Below, piece after piece: positions 13,124 through 25,034 of a stretch of DNA of 64,000 nucleotides. Position numbers and translations under genes: made by a program. The stretch's first letter is position 1. Each line of letters starts with the position of its first letter. Source of the stretch: Agelaius tricolor (taxonomy: Eukaryota > Chordata > Aves > Passeriformes > Icteridae); the NCBI GenBank assembly GCA_023055355.1, contig JALJCS010000001.1, positions 54,875,381 to 54,939,380 of the forward strand, written 5' to 3'. Below the pieces are notes generated by a model that was not told the origin of the DNA, did no database searches, and saw only the letters and a program-made list of their open reading frames with translations.

Positions 13124-13722
13124 TATTGTGCTGGCCTTGGCTGGGGTAGAGTTAATTTTCTTTGCTGTGGCTGGTATAGGGCTCTGTTTTGGATTTGTGC
13201 TGAACACAGGTTAATAATATAGATTTTTATTTTTTTTAATTTCTGAAAGGGCTTACACAGAGCCAAAGCCTTTTCTGCTTTTCATACTGACATGCTGATG
13301 AGGAGTCTGGGGGTGCTTGGGTGGTTGGGTAGAGACACAGCCAGGACAGGTGACCCAAACTGATAAAAGGGATATTTCAGACCATCTTACATCATGCTCA
13401 GAATATAAAGTGAGGGGAAGGAGGAAAGGGGGGACCTTTGAAGTGATTTGTCTTCCCAAATAACCATTACATATGATGAGTGCCCTACCCTCCTCAAGAT
13501 GGCTGAACATGGGTTCCTCTGCTCATGGGGGAAATTTCATGGGAAGCAGGAAATTAATGCCCTCTTTTGTTTTGCTTGTATGAATAGCCTTTGCTTTCCC
13601 TATTAAATTATTTTTATCTCTAGCCGTTTTCCACTTTTTACCCTTCCAATTCTCTCCCCAGTCCTGGTGCTGGGAAAGTTGTTGTGTGGTACTTGGTGGA
13701 TGTCTGGAGCTAATACATATAT
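13124..13722 (+). mobile_element. Solo LTR of an avian endogenous retrovirus (ERVL-like)
   Basis: About 600 bp match, block by block, an LTR type that is abundant in many birds. The blocks are: a 5' part with GAGTTAATTTTCTTTGC and GTTTTGGATTTGTGCTGA; a central GTGACCCAAACTGATAAAAGG; a TATA-like ATATAAAG near 13403; a GTCTTCCCAAATAACC block; a CTATTAAATT poly-A-signal-like block near 13600; and a 3' CAATTCTCTCCCCAGTCC block. No gag, pol or env follows, so it reads as a solo LTR. The termini are eroded (the expected TG...CA ends are not clean) and no target-site duplication is obvious. A TTTTTTAA-rich insertion lies near 13225-13240. The ERVL assignment is from memory of the family and is less certain than the LTR call. 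Confidence 0.8.
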
Positions 13723-13724
13723 TC

Positions 13725-16700
13725 AGAATGGAGATGAAGGAGAGAAGCACATCTCATTCTTTACACATCATAAAAAACGTAACTACTGGTCAAGCACATG
13801 AGCTTTAGCTATGATTGCTAGAAATGTTTACTTCTGTCCTTGCAAACAAAACATCATCTGCAGCTATTGGCAAAAGAAATACTCCTCCTCTGGGCAATAC
13901 TAGAGAAACGTTGATTTGGGACAGTTATACAAGGAAAGAAATTTTGACTGATTACATCTTAAAAGAGTTTTAAAAACAGTGTCTGGGCAGAGAGAGGTTA
14001 CCGTGAAGAAACAAGCCAAGCAGATACAAGGTTCCACTCAGAGTAGCTTGCTCAAACTTACCTGCATCAGAAAGTCCCAGTTCAAGTATCAAACCTCTGC
14101 AGAGGACATGTGGTACTGTCACTCCCACTGCTGTCCAAACTAAGAGGCAAGGAGGAAATAAGTAGGGGGAGGAAGATGCTGCCTTTGCCAGGAGGAGATG
14201 CAAATGGGAAGAGGAGGAATATGAGTAATCATGAGCATAAGCCGTGGGCCAGAGACTCCTGCTCCTTACTCAGCTGGCACTTAGTTGCATAAATCCTGTG
14301 CCCTAAATCTCTTCCTCATCCTCTGCCTGGTCACCAGCAAGTGGTGAGTTTTGCCAAAGCAATGAAATATGGGCTTAAGTCACAGGGCCAAGCCCTCACT
14401 GAATGCAAATAGGAATGATTCCATTGCTCTCACTGCCTAAAGTTCTTGCCCTCAGTTTTCAAGATGCTTATAAGTATTGGATATAAACAACCTGCCACCA
14501 TGGATACACTTCGGTTTAGAGTGTGGATTTTTCACTGGTCTAACGTACCTATTAAATTGCAGTAATGTTTTGCTGCACTCCTTTGGATTAAAATGCTATT
14601 TCTAATTGTCAGTTAATGGGTTTTAGTGAAAGTAATTTCTTAAACATTATGTACTCAGTTTAAATCTAACAGGGTAACTAAACATTAAAGTAACAGGGGG
14701 GAAAATCTATATTGCTCTAATTTGTATTGTGTGTTCTTTTCACCAAGTATAATTGCTATTGAATGCCTAAAGCAGCATTCTCCAAAGCATGAATAACCAG
14801 GAAAAAAAGTTTCAATTGTATGTAAAAAGCAGTGTCATACCTTGCTAGCATTAGCATGGGATGAAGAGACAAGAATTATGTAATATGATGCTCTGTGTTC
14901 ATTGCTGTTTCTCCCTCACCTAGATAGGGTTTTTATGACTATCCAGCTCCCAGTGGTGTGAGAAGATTGTGAGCATAAAAGCTGCATGCATGCTTTTGTT
15001 GGTAATATAAGCTACATGGAGGGCTAAAACCAGACTGAACAAGTGTCTGTAATTGTATGATGGACAGGGAGATGTTGTGTCACTTTCTTCAGTGCTGGAG
15101 AATAAACTCCATTTTCATATTTTCAGTGATGGATGTCCCTCCTTAATGCACAGGGGGTTATATTATCATAGACACAGGGGAGTGGTGTTCACAGTGTTCT
15201 ACGTAAGAAAGGAGCTGATGTCCAAGGTATTGCTGCTGCTAAGATTTCCAAGAAACTACAAAATGCAAAAATCTTGATTTTATCTTTATTACTTGGAAAT
15301 TAAATTACCTCCAGACTTATCAATAGTATGTATGACCTTACTGTCTATAATATTCCATCTGATATTTCATACCCAACAAAAATTTGATGTAAGAGGAAAA
15401 GCTATCATTAAGGGGGTACTCTTGATGCTTTCATCATCCTAATGCATAAACCAAAACTTTGTCAAAGCCCTGTGTCTGACCAGCATAGCCATGCATATAT
15501 AATGTCCTTCAGCTTCAGAAAACTCATCAGCAGCCTGTAAAGGTGGACATCTTTATGGGCCTTCATGACCTCATCCTCAAAGGTTATCCGCAACATTTTG
15601 ATGAAATCTAACTGTCCAGATAATGAGGCACATACTCCCTTGTCTTCACTGTCATGATCCAAAGAACTGCTCCCCATTCTGACTCTTATTCATGGCTATA
15701 GAGTGCACACCTACAAAAGAAAACTTATTATTAGGAGAGGAGGTATGAGCTGCTGTATAGCAGCCTTTTATTCACCAAAATACAGACTTTAATATTTATC
15801 TGGCGTCTGTTCCTTAACTTCTGCTTTCCAAACTCTAAAACCTGATACTATTTTTAATTTCGTATAGCCAGATAAATTCCAAAGAAGAGCTATAATTCTT
15901 TTTATATTTAACTACTTGCTTGAAAGGTGGAAATGTTCGTGTGCTAAGTGATGAAACTTATGTACTATGCAACACATTCGTTTTGTGATGTATGCTTTGC
16001 AAACTGCTTGCTCCTTCACCTGTGCTGTGTCTGCAGATCGAATCCCCCTGGCAGGTGCAGATTTATGGGGGATAAAAAGAGAACTTCATCTTCCTCACCC
16101 TCAGCTCTTGATTCACACCCTCCCTTCATGACATCCACAGCACACATTTTCCCAGAGTTGTGCTGGAGATTATTTCTGAGTCCCTGTGCCTCATTTCAAA
16201 GGCAGACAGAGGGAGAAGTTTGAGCACCCAGGCATTTTGGGTCTGATCCCCACTCTGCTCCCCTTCTTTGTGCATGGAGGGGGCATAGAGATAAGTTTTT
16301 CTTTCAGCTGACATCTGGGCGGCCTCTGCTCCAACTTAATGTCCTCCTAATTTGTACTACTCCTTAGCAACAAGAAACAATCCCCAGTTCTCTCCTAAAA
16401 GTCAGCATAACTTTTGAAGAAATTTTTTTTTTTTTGGTGGCCTGTGTGGAATCCATTTGCTGAAAATTGCAGTGGTATAAGACTCAAATCAGGTTGGTTT
16501 TGGAAAAGGTAGTCCACATGTTCTCCCAGGTTAATGTCAATGGTTTTTCACATATTTTTGTGGAAACCAGTAGAACTAAATAACCTATCTCAGGCCTATC
16601 TCTTACCTTCCCCAGCTGTGCCTGGTCAGTTTTCCAGGATGGGTTTTACACCTGACTATTGTTCTGAACTCAGTGAGAAGTGTTCCATCAGCCTGTGACA

Positions 16701-17275
16701 GCAAAAGGACAGTGACAGACAGTTGTAGGGTAATACTGTGTCAAATTGGCACAGACATTTCTGGATGAATTTGTCATCTTCTCAAGCAGAAACTGGAAGT
16801 TCAAGGGAGCTCTAGAGGCTCAAGTTGTTTTGTGGCCCCAGAGTGTGTAGACCTGAAAGCATAGAAGCTCCTTGGAGCAGGACCATGTCTGTTTTGTTTA
16901 GTATTGTATCAAGCTTCACATTCTGTAAGTAAATAAAAAGAACAGTGATGCTACAATGCATTAGTGTCTGTGTAGGGAGCCCTGGACTGACTCCATTATG
17001 TGTGTCAGTGCAGACAGTGGAGAAACTCCTCTCTAAGGAGCTGTGGACAACAAAGATTATTCAGCCAGTGGTGTGACAGGGATGTGGAGGATTGATTCTT
17101 ACAGTGCTGTTTACACTTTACTAGCAGGGAGAGCAGATCAAAATGGCTTTATACAGGAATTTCTAAGCAAATCTGGGACCTCATGTTTTTATTGTTTTGC
17201 CTGTATTGCAAAAGTATCTTTCAGTATCTTCAGTCCATATTTGAATAGAATGAGTAAGAAGTTCTTATGGTACAA
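13725..17275. other. Gene-free stretch
   Basis: No gene is recognised. ORFs are short (60-91 codons) and scattered over all frames. A T13 run lies at 16423-16435. No transposon signature was identified. Confidence 0.6.
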
Positions 17276-17292
17276 GCATGCATGCATGCATT
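17276..17292. repeat. (GCAT)4 microsatellite
   Basis: About four tandem copies of GCAT, an alternating purine-pyrimidine and self-complementary unit. Confidence 0.9.
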
Positions 17293-17511
17293 CAAAATAG
17301 GAGGAAATAAGAGGGTCAAATGCATTGACTGTAAAAAATTTCCAACAAAACTACTGACTGTTGAAAACTACAGAGATTCAAATAACATGTAATAATAAAA
17401 GGAGTTGCTGCATATTTTATGGGTATTTTTAGTGATTTATGGGTATACTCCCTTATTAACCAAACATTTAGATTAGCTGTCCTGCTTTTTCAACTTTTCA
17501 TCTCCTTCTAT

Positions 17512-17546
17512 GCATACATACATACATTCATACATACATACACACA
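17512..17546. repeat. (CATA)n microsatellite
   Basis: About eight copies of CATA/TACA with one interruption (CATTCA), ending in CACACA. It is a typical tetranucleotide microsatellite and may be polymorphic. Confidence 0.9.
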
Positions 17547-17549
17547 AGA

Positions 17550-20500
17550 TAGTCCCTGTTGAATGTTGGTGATGGGATTATCAGCACCATTCTACTTTCA
17601 GTCCGCTTTCTCACAGGTCAGTGATGACGATGGAAGGGTTTGTTTGCTACTTGAAAAATAGTATATGTGGGAGCAACTCTGGAAAAAGTCTCTGGATCTG
17701 ACATCTATGTGTCAGTGTTGACTTTGTTAGCTAATTTCAGCAGTGCTTCTAAGCTGCTGATTGCCAGGAGCTGGGACAATTCACAGAAGAGAGAACTACT
17801 CAGTCCTTTCTGCTGTGGCTTTTATATGTTTTCACCAGGCAGCTACTGGCAGGTGTTGGAGGCAGGATATTAAGTTAAATGAAATTCTGGTCTGACCCCC
17901 ATAGGGCAGTTCTTCCAGTTTTATTTAGAGCCACATCTTAGCCGTGGAAGAGTGTGCAGCCTGATCCATTACCCAGTTAAAAGAACATGTTGCAACTCAC
18001 TTAAAAGCAAATGCAGTCTTAAATTACACATACAGAAGCTAAAAGTAGCCTCAGCTTAAATTAAAGGGTATGCTTTCCCAGAGGGGCAGCCAGCTCTGGT
18101 CGCCCAGAATGAGTCTTTTCCTGTGTGGGAGATTCTTTTTTAAGGCCGTATCTACTTGTGCCAAAATGCTTCCCGATTCAGAGGCTGTGCTAATGCAGGC
18201 AAAAAGGGAAAGGTGAAGCATTACACACTGCTATTACCCACTATTTAAACAAATATTCTTTTTTTGGACCTATGGAGGTTTGTGGTTTTTCTTCTTGTTG
18301 CTGCCATTTTTTTTTTCTTTTTTTCTTTTTTCCTTTTTTTTTTCTTTTTAAATACTGAGCAGGCTTTTGGCAGGAGGATAATAAGGACTCCAGAAGGAAT
18401 TCAACATGATGCTTTTTTATCATACTGCCAGGGTTTCATAGGAAAGATAGGGCTGTGGAAAACATTTTTGGTTGTGGTTCACAATAACACCTATCATCTG
18501 CTGGCATGTGGGACTCCAGTGAGGAGCTACACAAATGCTTTGTGCCAGCCAGACAAAGCGGAGGTGACTCAAATGGCAGATTACTGCATCTGTAAGAAAA
18601 TGCTTGGGTAGGAGGCAGCCACCTGGACTAACAATTGTTTTTGTAACAGATACTCTCAGCAGAAAAGGTTTTTTAGGTCATTTGCAAAGTCAAGGAAGAT
18701 AAGGGAGGAAAAGAGAGGTGGGGCAAGAGTTAGGTGAAATTTGGACAGCATTTTCAGAATCAGAGGTCTGAATTCAAAAGCTTGCCCTTGGAGAGGTATT
18801 AGGTACCTTTGATGGATTTGTTCCTAAAACTGCAAGACGGTAACTTAAAAGGCTTTGATGTGAGGAAGACAACCTTAGATACAGAAATGTCTCTCAGGGT
18901 TAACATGCCTGTGCAGGTCTAAATTAGCAATAATATGACCCAGAGGAGAATGCATAGTACAGATCTGCCTGTTTTACTTTTCCTGTGCCCTCCCTTTTGA
19001 ATGTTAATCACATATTTTGCTTCATTTTTCTATACACTAACTTCAGAGCCTCATTTGTTGCTCAGTTCTCACTTCACCTCTTGGGTGTATTTTGTTTCTG
19101 TTGTTCCATTGTGCTGGCTAAATAATGCAGGAAGACTAATAAATTCAAATATAATTTCTGATTGGTTTAGCATCAGTTTAACTATCTAGAATAATTAGGT
19201 GTTATTGGATACTTTATATGATGAGTCCATGATGTTTAGACTAGAAAATAATAAAATGCACTCAATTGATTAAGCTCTTTGTAGGAGTCTAAGAATTAGC
19301 ATACTGTCTAATGGCAAATAATTTATAATTACCAAGAAGAGCTGATAAAAGGGTTCAGTGCTATTGACTGCCTGACTTGATAACCTTGATCAGGAGGCTT
19401 CATTAAAAGAAAAGTCCTAGCTTTTACATAACTCTGTAAAAGACATGAGATTACTTTAACACTTTGTCTCTTGAATGGGATGCTGCTGTTTTGACAGACA
19501 GTCCCAAAGTGCTGCCTTTGGAGACCACACATGCTCCAGATTGAGGGGCATGTTGCTAGGCTGACTGGCAACACATTCCCAAGTGGAAGTTTTCCCTGCA
19601 AGTAAAATCTCTGTTTTGAAACTAAGTAGTACAGGATATGTATAAAACAACTTACTGCAAGATTTTGGCCTGCACTTCATTAACTACACTTGTCAGAGTA
19701 GGAAGATGAGTTCTGCAGTGGTATTTGCTATACTCTGTAGACTGTAGTTGGAGACACAGTCTGGTTCCTTTCACACATTTCTCTGAAGTGACAGTTGTTT
19801 GAGCCAAATTTAAGGTTAGAGATAACTTGTAGAAATGTAGGGATGAGTGGATCACAGCTTTTGGGGTACACCTGTGGACACTTGATCTTTCCTAAATCGG
19901 AGAAAGGTGAATAAGCATGACTTTCATGGAGAGGGAAAGGTACTGCATGGAAACTGAAAGAAATGGGCCAGGAAGGTTGACAGCTCTGCCATTTAAATGT
20001 CTCTTTTCAAGCACATTCCCATGGTTTAGTTGTGGCTGGCAAGTTCTCATTTAGTTTAGAATTGCCCCCATCTCTGACTGACAACATTGGAACAAGCTTC
20101 AGGTTGTTCTCTTGTTCTGATGTTGTGGGTCTGGGCACACCAGCCTTCTGCTTTGGCCCACACCCTCCCTAGTGAGCAGAGAGATCTAGTTAAGTGTTTC
20201 ACACATGAGTGAAGTTAGAAGAACCTGTGACTATCTCTGGTGCATAGTGGACTTGCCACAGACACAAATTTGTCATTTCAAGTCAAAATGCAACAAACTT
20301 AAATGTTTTTATGCAAAGTTTTAGCTTGCAGAACAGAATAAAGATGAAGAAGGAAGGCAAGTCCTTGGTGGATTGAGGAGTGTTATAAATGCGTCCTTTT
20401 AAAAAAAATTATTTATTTTCAATTGGCATGGACAAATATCACTGCTTTTAGAAGCTATAAAAATTTGTATTGTTACCCTCTGTTGCTGAAATTTTAAGAT

Positions 20501-23500
20501 ATTCAAAATGGACCTTTGAATGTGTTATCCCTTCTGCCCTTGTTCTGACACAGCAGAACAATTGGTTTGAATGCTTGCCTCTAGCCATGCTGTCTTCAAT
20601 CATCTACTCCAAGATTCTTGCAGTTAGGTCAAAGAGATGGAGCTTTGCAGAATACCTTTTATGGTTTTGAAGACACTTCTTAGTAGCACTGTGCTCAGGT
20701 GATATTTATATCTGGGCACTCGCCAGACACCAATAGGAATGGGAATTGCTGTCACTCTAAGCACAGAAATGGCTGTTTTCCCCATACTTTCACCGTGTTT
20801 GTGAGATGTCACTTTAGAAAAGCTGAAGCTATCATGATGGACTGTCTATCAAACCAGTGCAGCCAATCATATAGCAGCAAAAGAACTCTGCTTTGCTAAG
20901 AAAGAGAACAATTCTCATTTTCAGAATTAAATTTCACTGGTTTTAACACTAGTGTGCAGTAGTTTGAATGTATCTTATGTGTTGCAAGGTGTTAGTTTGA
21001 ATGAGTGAGCAGAGGCTGGTTGTGTTTCATTCTAAGATGATAAAACTTTTCATGTGTCTGCTTCAGAGAACACACTTTAAACTCACATTTCTACAAATGA
21101 GAAATTTAAAGTAAATTTGGAAGTTGAAACTTTTAAACTTGAAAGTTTCAAATCTCCTTAAACCCTTGGGTTTTACATTTGTCTAACCGTAGTGCAGTAT
21201 AAGTCTAATTTATATAGTAAAACAATTCAGCACATATATAGGAAATCCTTAAAATATCTTCAAAATAATGGTGACTAGCTTATCATAATATAGAAAAGTC
21301 TATGACAATAACATGTACACATAGTATACTACTAATACTAATAGTAAAAACTAACTGTTTTGAGTAGATTCAAATACCTAAACTCATGTTATCTGACTGA
21401 GTTTGAAACAGAGAGAAGGTAGGAGTTCACATGAAGGAGCTATAATATCTAATAATCAAGATTCTTCCTGTTCTTGGAATGCCTGTTTTGATTTTTTTGC
21501 TCTTGCAGTTTATTTGAAGAATATCTCACTAAAGGTCACTGTGTGGATAGCTTTCAAATATTTGGCATTTGCAATTGGTTCTATTCTCATTGGTCATATC
21601 AGTGATATCGTGTGTTCTGTTTCCCAGACAAAATGAAGTAACGTATTTTGTCTGAGATACTTGGGATGAAAATTATCCTGAGCTAGTCATGCTAGGCTCC
21701 CTTTTTGCACAGATATAGGCAGTTCCCGAATATGAAACATGACCTCTTGAACAGATATTGAACAGATCTGCTAATGCACATCTAACAGAGTCTGCTTTCC
21801 TCATTTATCTGCAAAGGGATCATAGAGTGACTAGCTTGGATGTTGATGCCCACATTGTGGAAGTCTGAAGCCAGGTGAGAGAAATACCACTCTGGATGGG
21901 TACAGATATGATTACATTCATAGTAGAGAGTGCTGTAAAAATATTCTGCCAGAAACTTTATTGCCCTTATAAGCTGGACATGGTAGAAACATGAACAACT
22001 CTCTAGTGAAGAGTGATAGCCTAATACTCAGCAGGACTGAGTTTGAGTAGAGTAGATTTCATCTCTGACCTCAGGCAGGTCATTTGAAGTTAGTTTCCCT
22101 GAAAGGAAGAAGTGCTTAACAGAGCTTCTCCCTCTCACAAGATCTTTGCTGTGATTAATACAATGGAGACTGAGCAAGAATTCAAATGTCTGAAATACAC
22201 TGTGTGTGCCATCTCAGAATGGAAGAAAAGTGATCCAATCTTTGAAAATGTTACCACCCTCTGTTGCCTCTCCCTTAAGATGGAAACCTTTCCTGATCAC
22301 CATGATCTTTCAAAGATGATCAAGACTGACCTCACAATGGCACTGGTCAGCTCCCTGAGTGTTTGTGGGTGCCTCCCATCAGGTCCCAGGGATGTGTGTA
22401 TGCCATTTATCTAAGTGCTCCATATCTCCTTCACAAAGAATAAATTTTCCTTCCTCTGGAGCTTCCTCCTGGCCTCCAGTGTGTGAGATACCTGATACAA
22501 GCAGTTAAAAGAGATGCAGAAGTCATGGTGAACTTGACCCTTTTTGTGGCTTTTTGTAAAGATCCACATCCCCATTCAGCAGTAGGTTCACATTTTTCCC
22601 AGTATTCCTTTTGCTGCATTTGTACCTGTATTAGCTTTTCTCGTTGCCCTTCATGTAATTTGTCAGACTGAGATCCCTGAGGTCTTTGGCTTTCGTAATC
22701 TCATCTCTGCACACTTGCACAGTGTCTTTTTTCCTCGTGGGTTGCCTGACCCCTGTTTTCCCTCCCTTGTACACTTCCTTGTTGTGTTGGGTATTTGTCA
22801 GGAGCAGCATGTTCATCCCTGCAGGCCTCCTATCACCTTTAGTCCACAGGGAAGAATGAGCTATTCTAGATATTGGAAGATGTAGCCCTTGAAAATGAAT
22901 TAGGTCTCCTGGGCCCCTCTTCTCTCTGGGACTGTTTCATTGGGATGTTTCCATGAACTAAATCCTTCCTCCTGAAGTCCATGGTTTTAACCCTGGCTTT
23001 TGCCTTTTTTCCTTCCATTAGTATTCTGAACTCTAACCTGTTTCATTTTATGAACTTATGATGCTGGGGTACATAATTCTTTTTCATTTTTTTAATACAA
23101 ATTTAGCTGGTGCATATTTTCTAATCCACGACTGACCTCTAGCTCCATTTCCCATTGCTCAATTGGGACTGTACATGGATTTGCCCTGCAATAATGTTGG
23201 AGTGGTTCTACAGGATCAAACGACTTGGAATAAATCTGACCTGAGGTGAGAATCAGTCTCCTCAGTCCCTGTAGCAGAACTAACACTGACTTCTATTACA
23301 CAGTCTTCTGAAGGATTCTCTGAAATTGTTTTGTGCCTTGAATACCTTTATTTTATTAAAGTAATGAAATAATACATCTTGAACAGCTCCTCAATGCCCT
23401 TTATATTAACAAAGCATGCATTATTTCATCTCTGTCTAATTAATACCCTGTTTAATAGGTATCTCACTTTATGTTAGGTTCCTGTATTCTTAAGAATTTT

Positions 23501-24960
23501 TACTAATTTAATTGAGAGCAGTCTCAAATTAATTGTATAATTAATCTTGTCAAATTAGGTAACATTCATACAGCACCTTATTAAAGAAACTTGAATATTT
23601 TAAATTACCATGCAATTAGGCATTAATAAAGAAGTTCTTCCTCTGTATTGTTCTGCTTTATATCACAAAGAAGGTAATTGCAATATAAATTGCAATATAA
23701 AAGCTAAGTTCTATAGTACATTAATAATTAGATACACATTATTCCCCACTAAAGCTTTTTCTCTTATTAATTCAATTGTAAAATGGATAAGCCCTTTATA
23801 AAACAGGAATAATACACCCCCCAAAAAACTAGGAATGAACTATTGTGCTGACACCTGAACAACAGGATGGCTAGAGCTTGAGCTGTTGCTTGAGTGAAGT
23901 CTCAGAGAAGCAGGTTGCTGAGAAAACTAGTTCTGTGCTGCAAGCAGCTTAAAGACTTCTGTGGCTGTGGAAAGCTTCATTTGCATCTCATGTTTGGGAA
24001 TAAGTGTGTGTCTCAATTTCCTGACTGAGAGGGAAGAGGTGGGCTCCCTGGCATGCTCCTATGGATTACAGAGAACTGCAGCCTCCTTCTAGAGCCTGAA
24101 AGAGGTGCCCCAGACACCCCTGGAGGTGACCATAAGACAGATGTGCAGGACCGGGGAATCGGAGGTGGTGGCTGTGATGTGGGAGAGAAGGGTGGGCAGG
24201 CTGAGGAGAGGGGAATGGATAACGAGAAGTGCTATCAATTTTTAATGAGTATATGGAAATTGTACTCAAGGTCAGAAAGCCCAAATACTATATTATATCT
24301 GTGGGTGCCAAAGAGATTTTCATTTATATAATATATTGGTCTAGTATTTTAAATCCTTAATCTTAGTGCCTGTAGTTGTGTGTACTAAAAGTGCCCATTA
24401 GATTAAATACTTGAGGAACAAGAAATCATCTGCACATGAATGCTGAATGAGTAAAACAGCATTTCACATAGGGACATATGCTTGGGTATAATGTGTGAGA
24501 TACAATAAGTTGCAGTGTCAGCCTTATATGTAGAATAGCGTGTTCTGATAAATTCAAAGTTATTGCTGAGAGGGAAAGCCATAAACTAGCAGTGTGAAGT
24601 CTGCTGTCACCAAATAGCAAACATTACTGGCCTCTTACAGGTGCATCTCATGGGAGTTCACAAAGTTGTCTTTGCAAACCCTTTCTACCATGTGGCAGTG
24701 TATTACCTGTCCTGGGCAGATGACCATGCAAGGCAAGGCTGGGAAGTCCAGTTTCTTCCCCCTCCTTCTTTTATCAGCCTTCTCCTCCCTCTTCCCCAAG
24801 TAAATTCACTCCTGGATTACCTGGAAGTGCACCAAGCCACTGTCTTTTGTATACATTTGAAAAAACTTTGTTATACCTGGCTCTAGCTCCCTCAAGTAGA
24901 GCTTTATGAACAGCATCTCATCTGGTTTTTTTTCTTTATTTACATAATTGAGCAGGAGAA
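17550..24960. other. Gene-free stretch
   Basis: No gene is recognised in about 7.4 kb. The longest ORFs are 18264-18611 (115 codons, its start region being a translated poly-T tract) and 22112-22414 (100 codons). Neither shows a recognisable domain. A 10-bp inverted repeat TTGAAACTTT/AAAGTTTCAA lies at 21124-21151. A direct repeat of ATTGCAATATAAA lies near 23677-23702. Confidence 0.6.
18307..18349. repeat. T-rich tract with C interruptions
   Basis: T runs of 5 to 10 are separated by single or double C over about 43 bp. It is a homopyrimidine simple repeat and explains the poly-Phe and poly-Lys stretches in the overlapping spurious ORFs on both strands. Confidence 0.9.
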
Positions 24961-24962
24961 AT

Positions 24963-25000
24963 GTGTTTTAAAATTGCGTTTTAAAATGTGTTTTAAAATA
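24963..25000. repeat. GTGTTTTAAAAT tandem repeat, about 3 copies
   Basis: Three near-identical 12-13 bp copies with the core GTTTTAAAAT sit side by side. A separate GCATTTAAAG/ACATTTAAAG pair follows at about 25004-25032. The DNA is AT-rich and low in complexity. Confidence 0.8.
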
Positions 25001-25034
25001 TGAGCATTTAAAGAATATATGAACATTTAAAGTA

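Noticed and set aside
21838..21875. Exon-like segment ending at CCAG|GTGAGA near 21873
   Set aside because: All three frames are closed between a plausible acceptor near 21818 and the donor, and the acceptor is weak.
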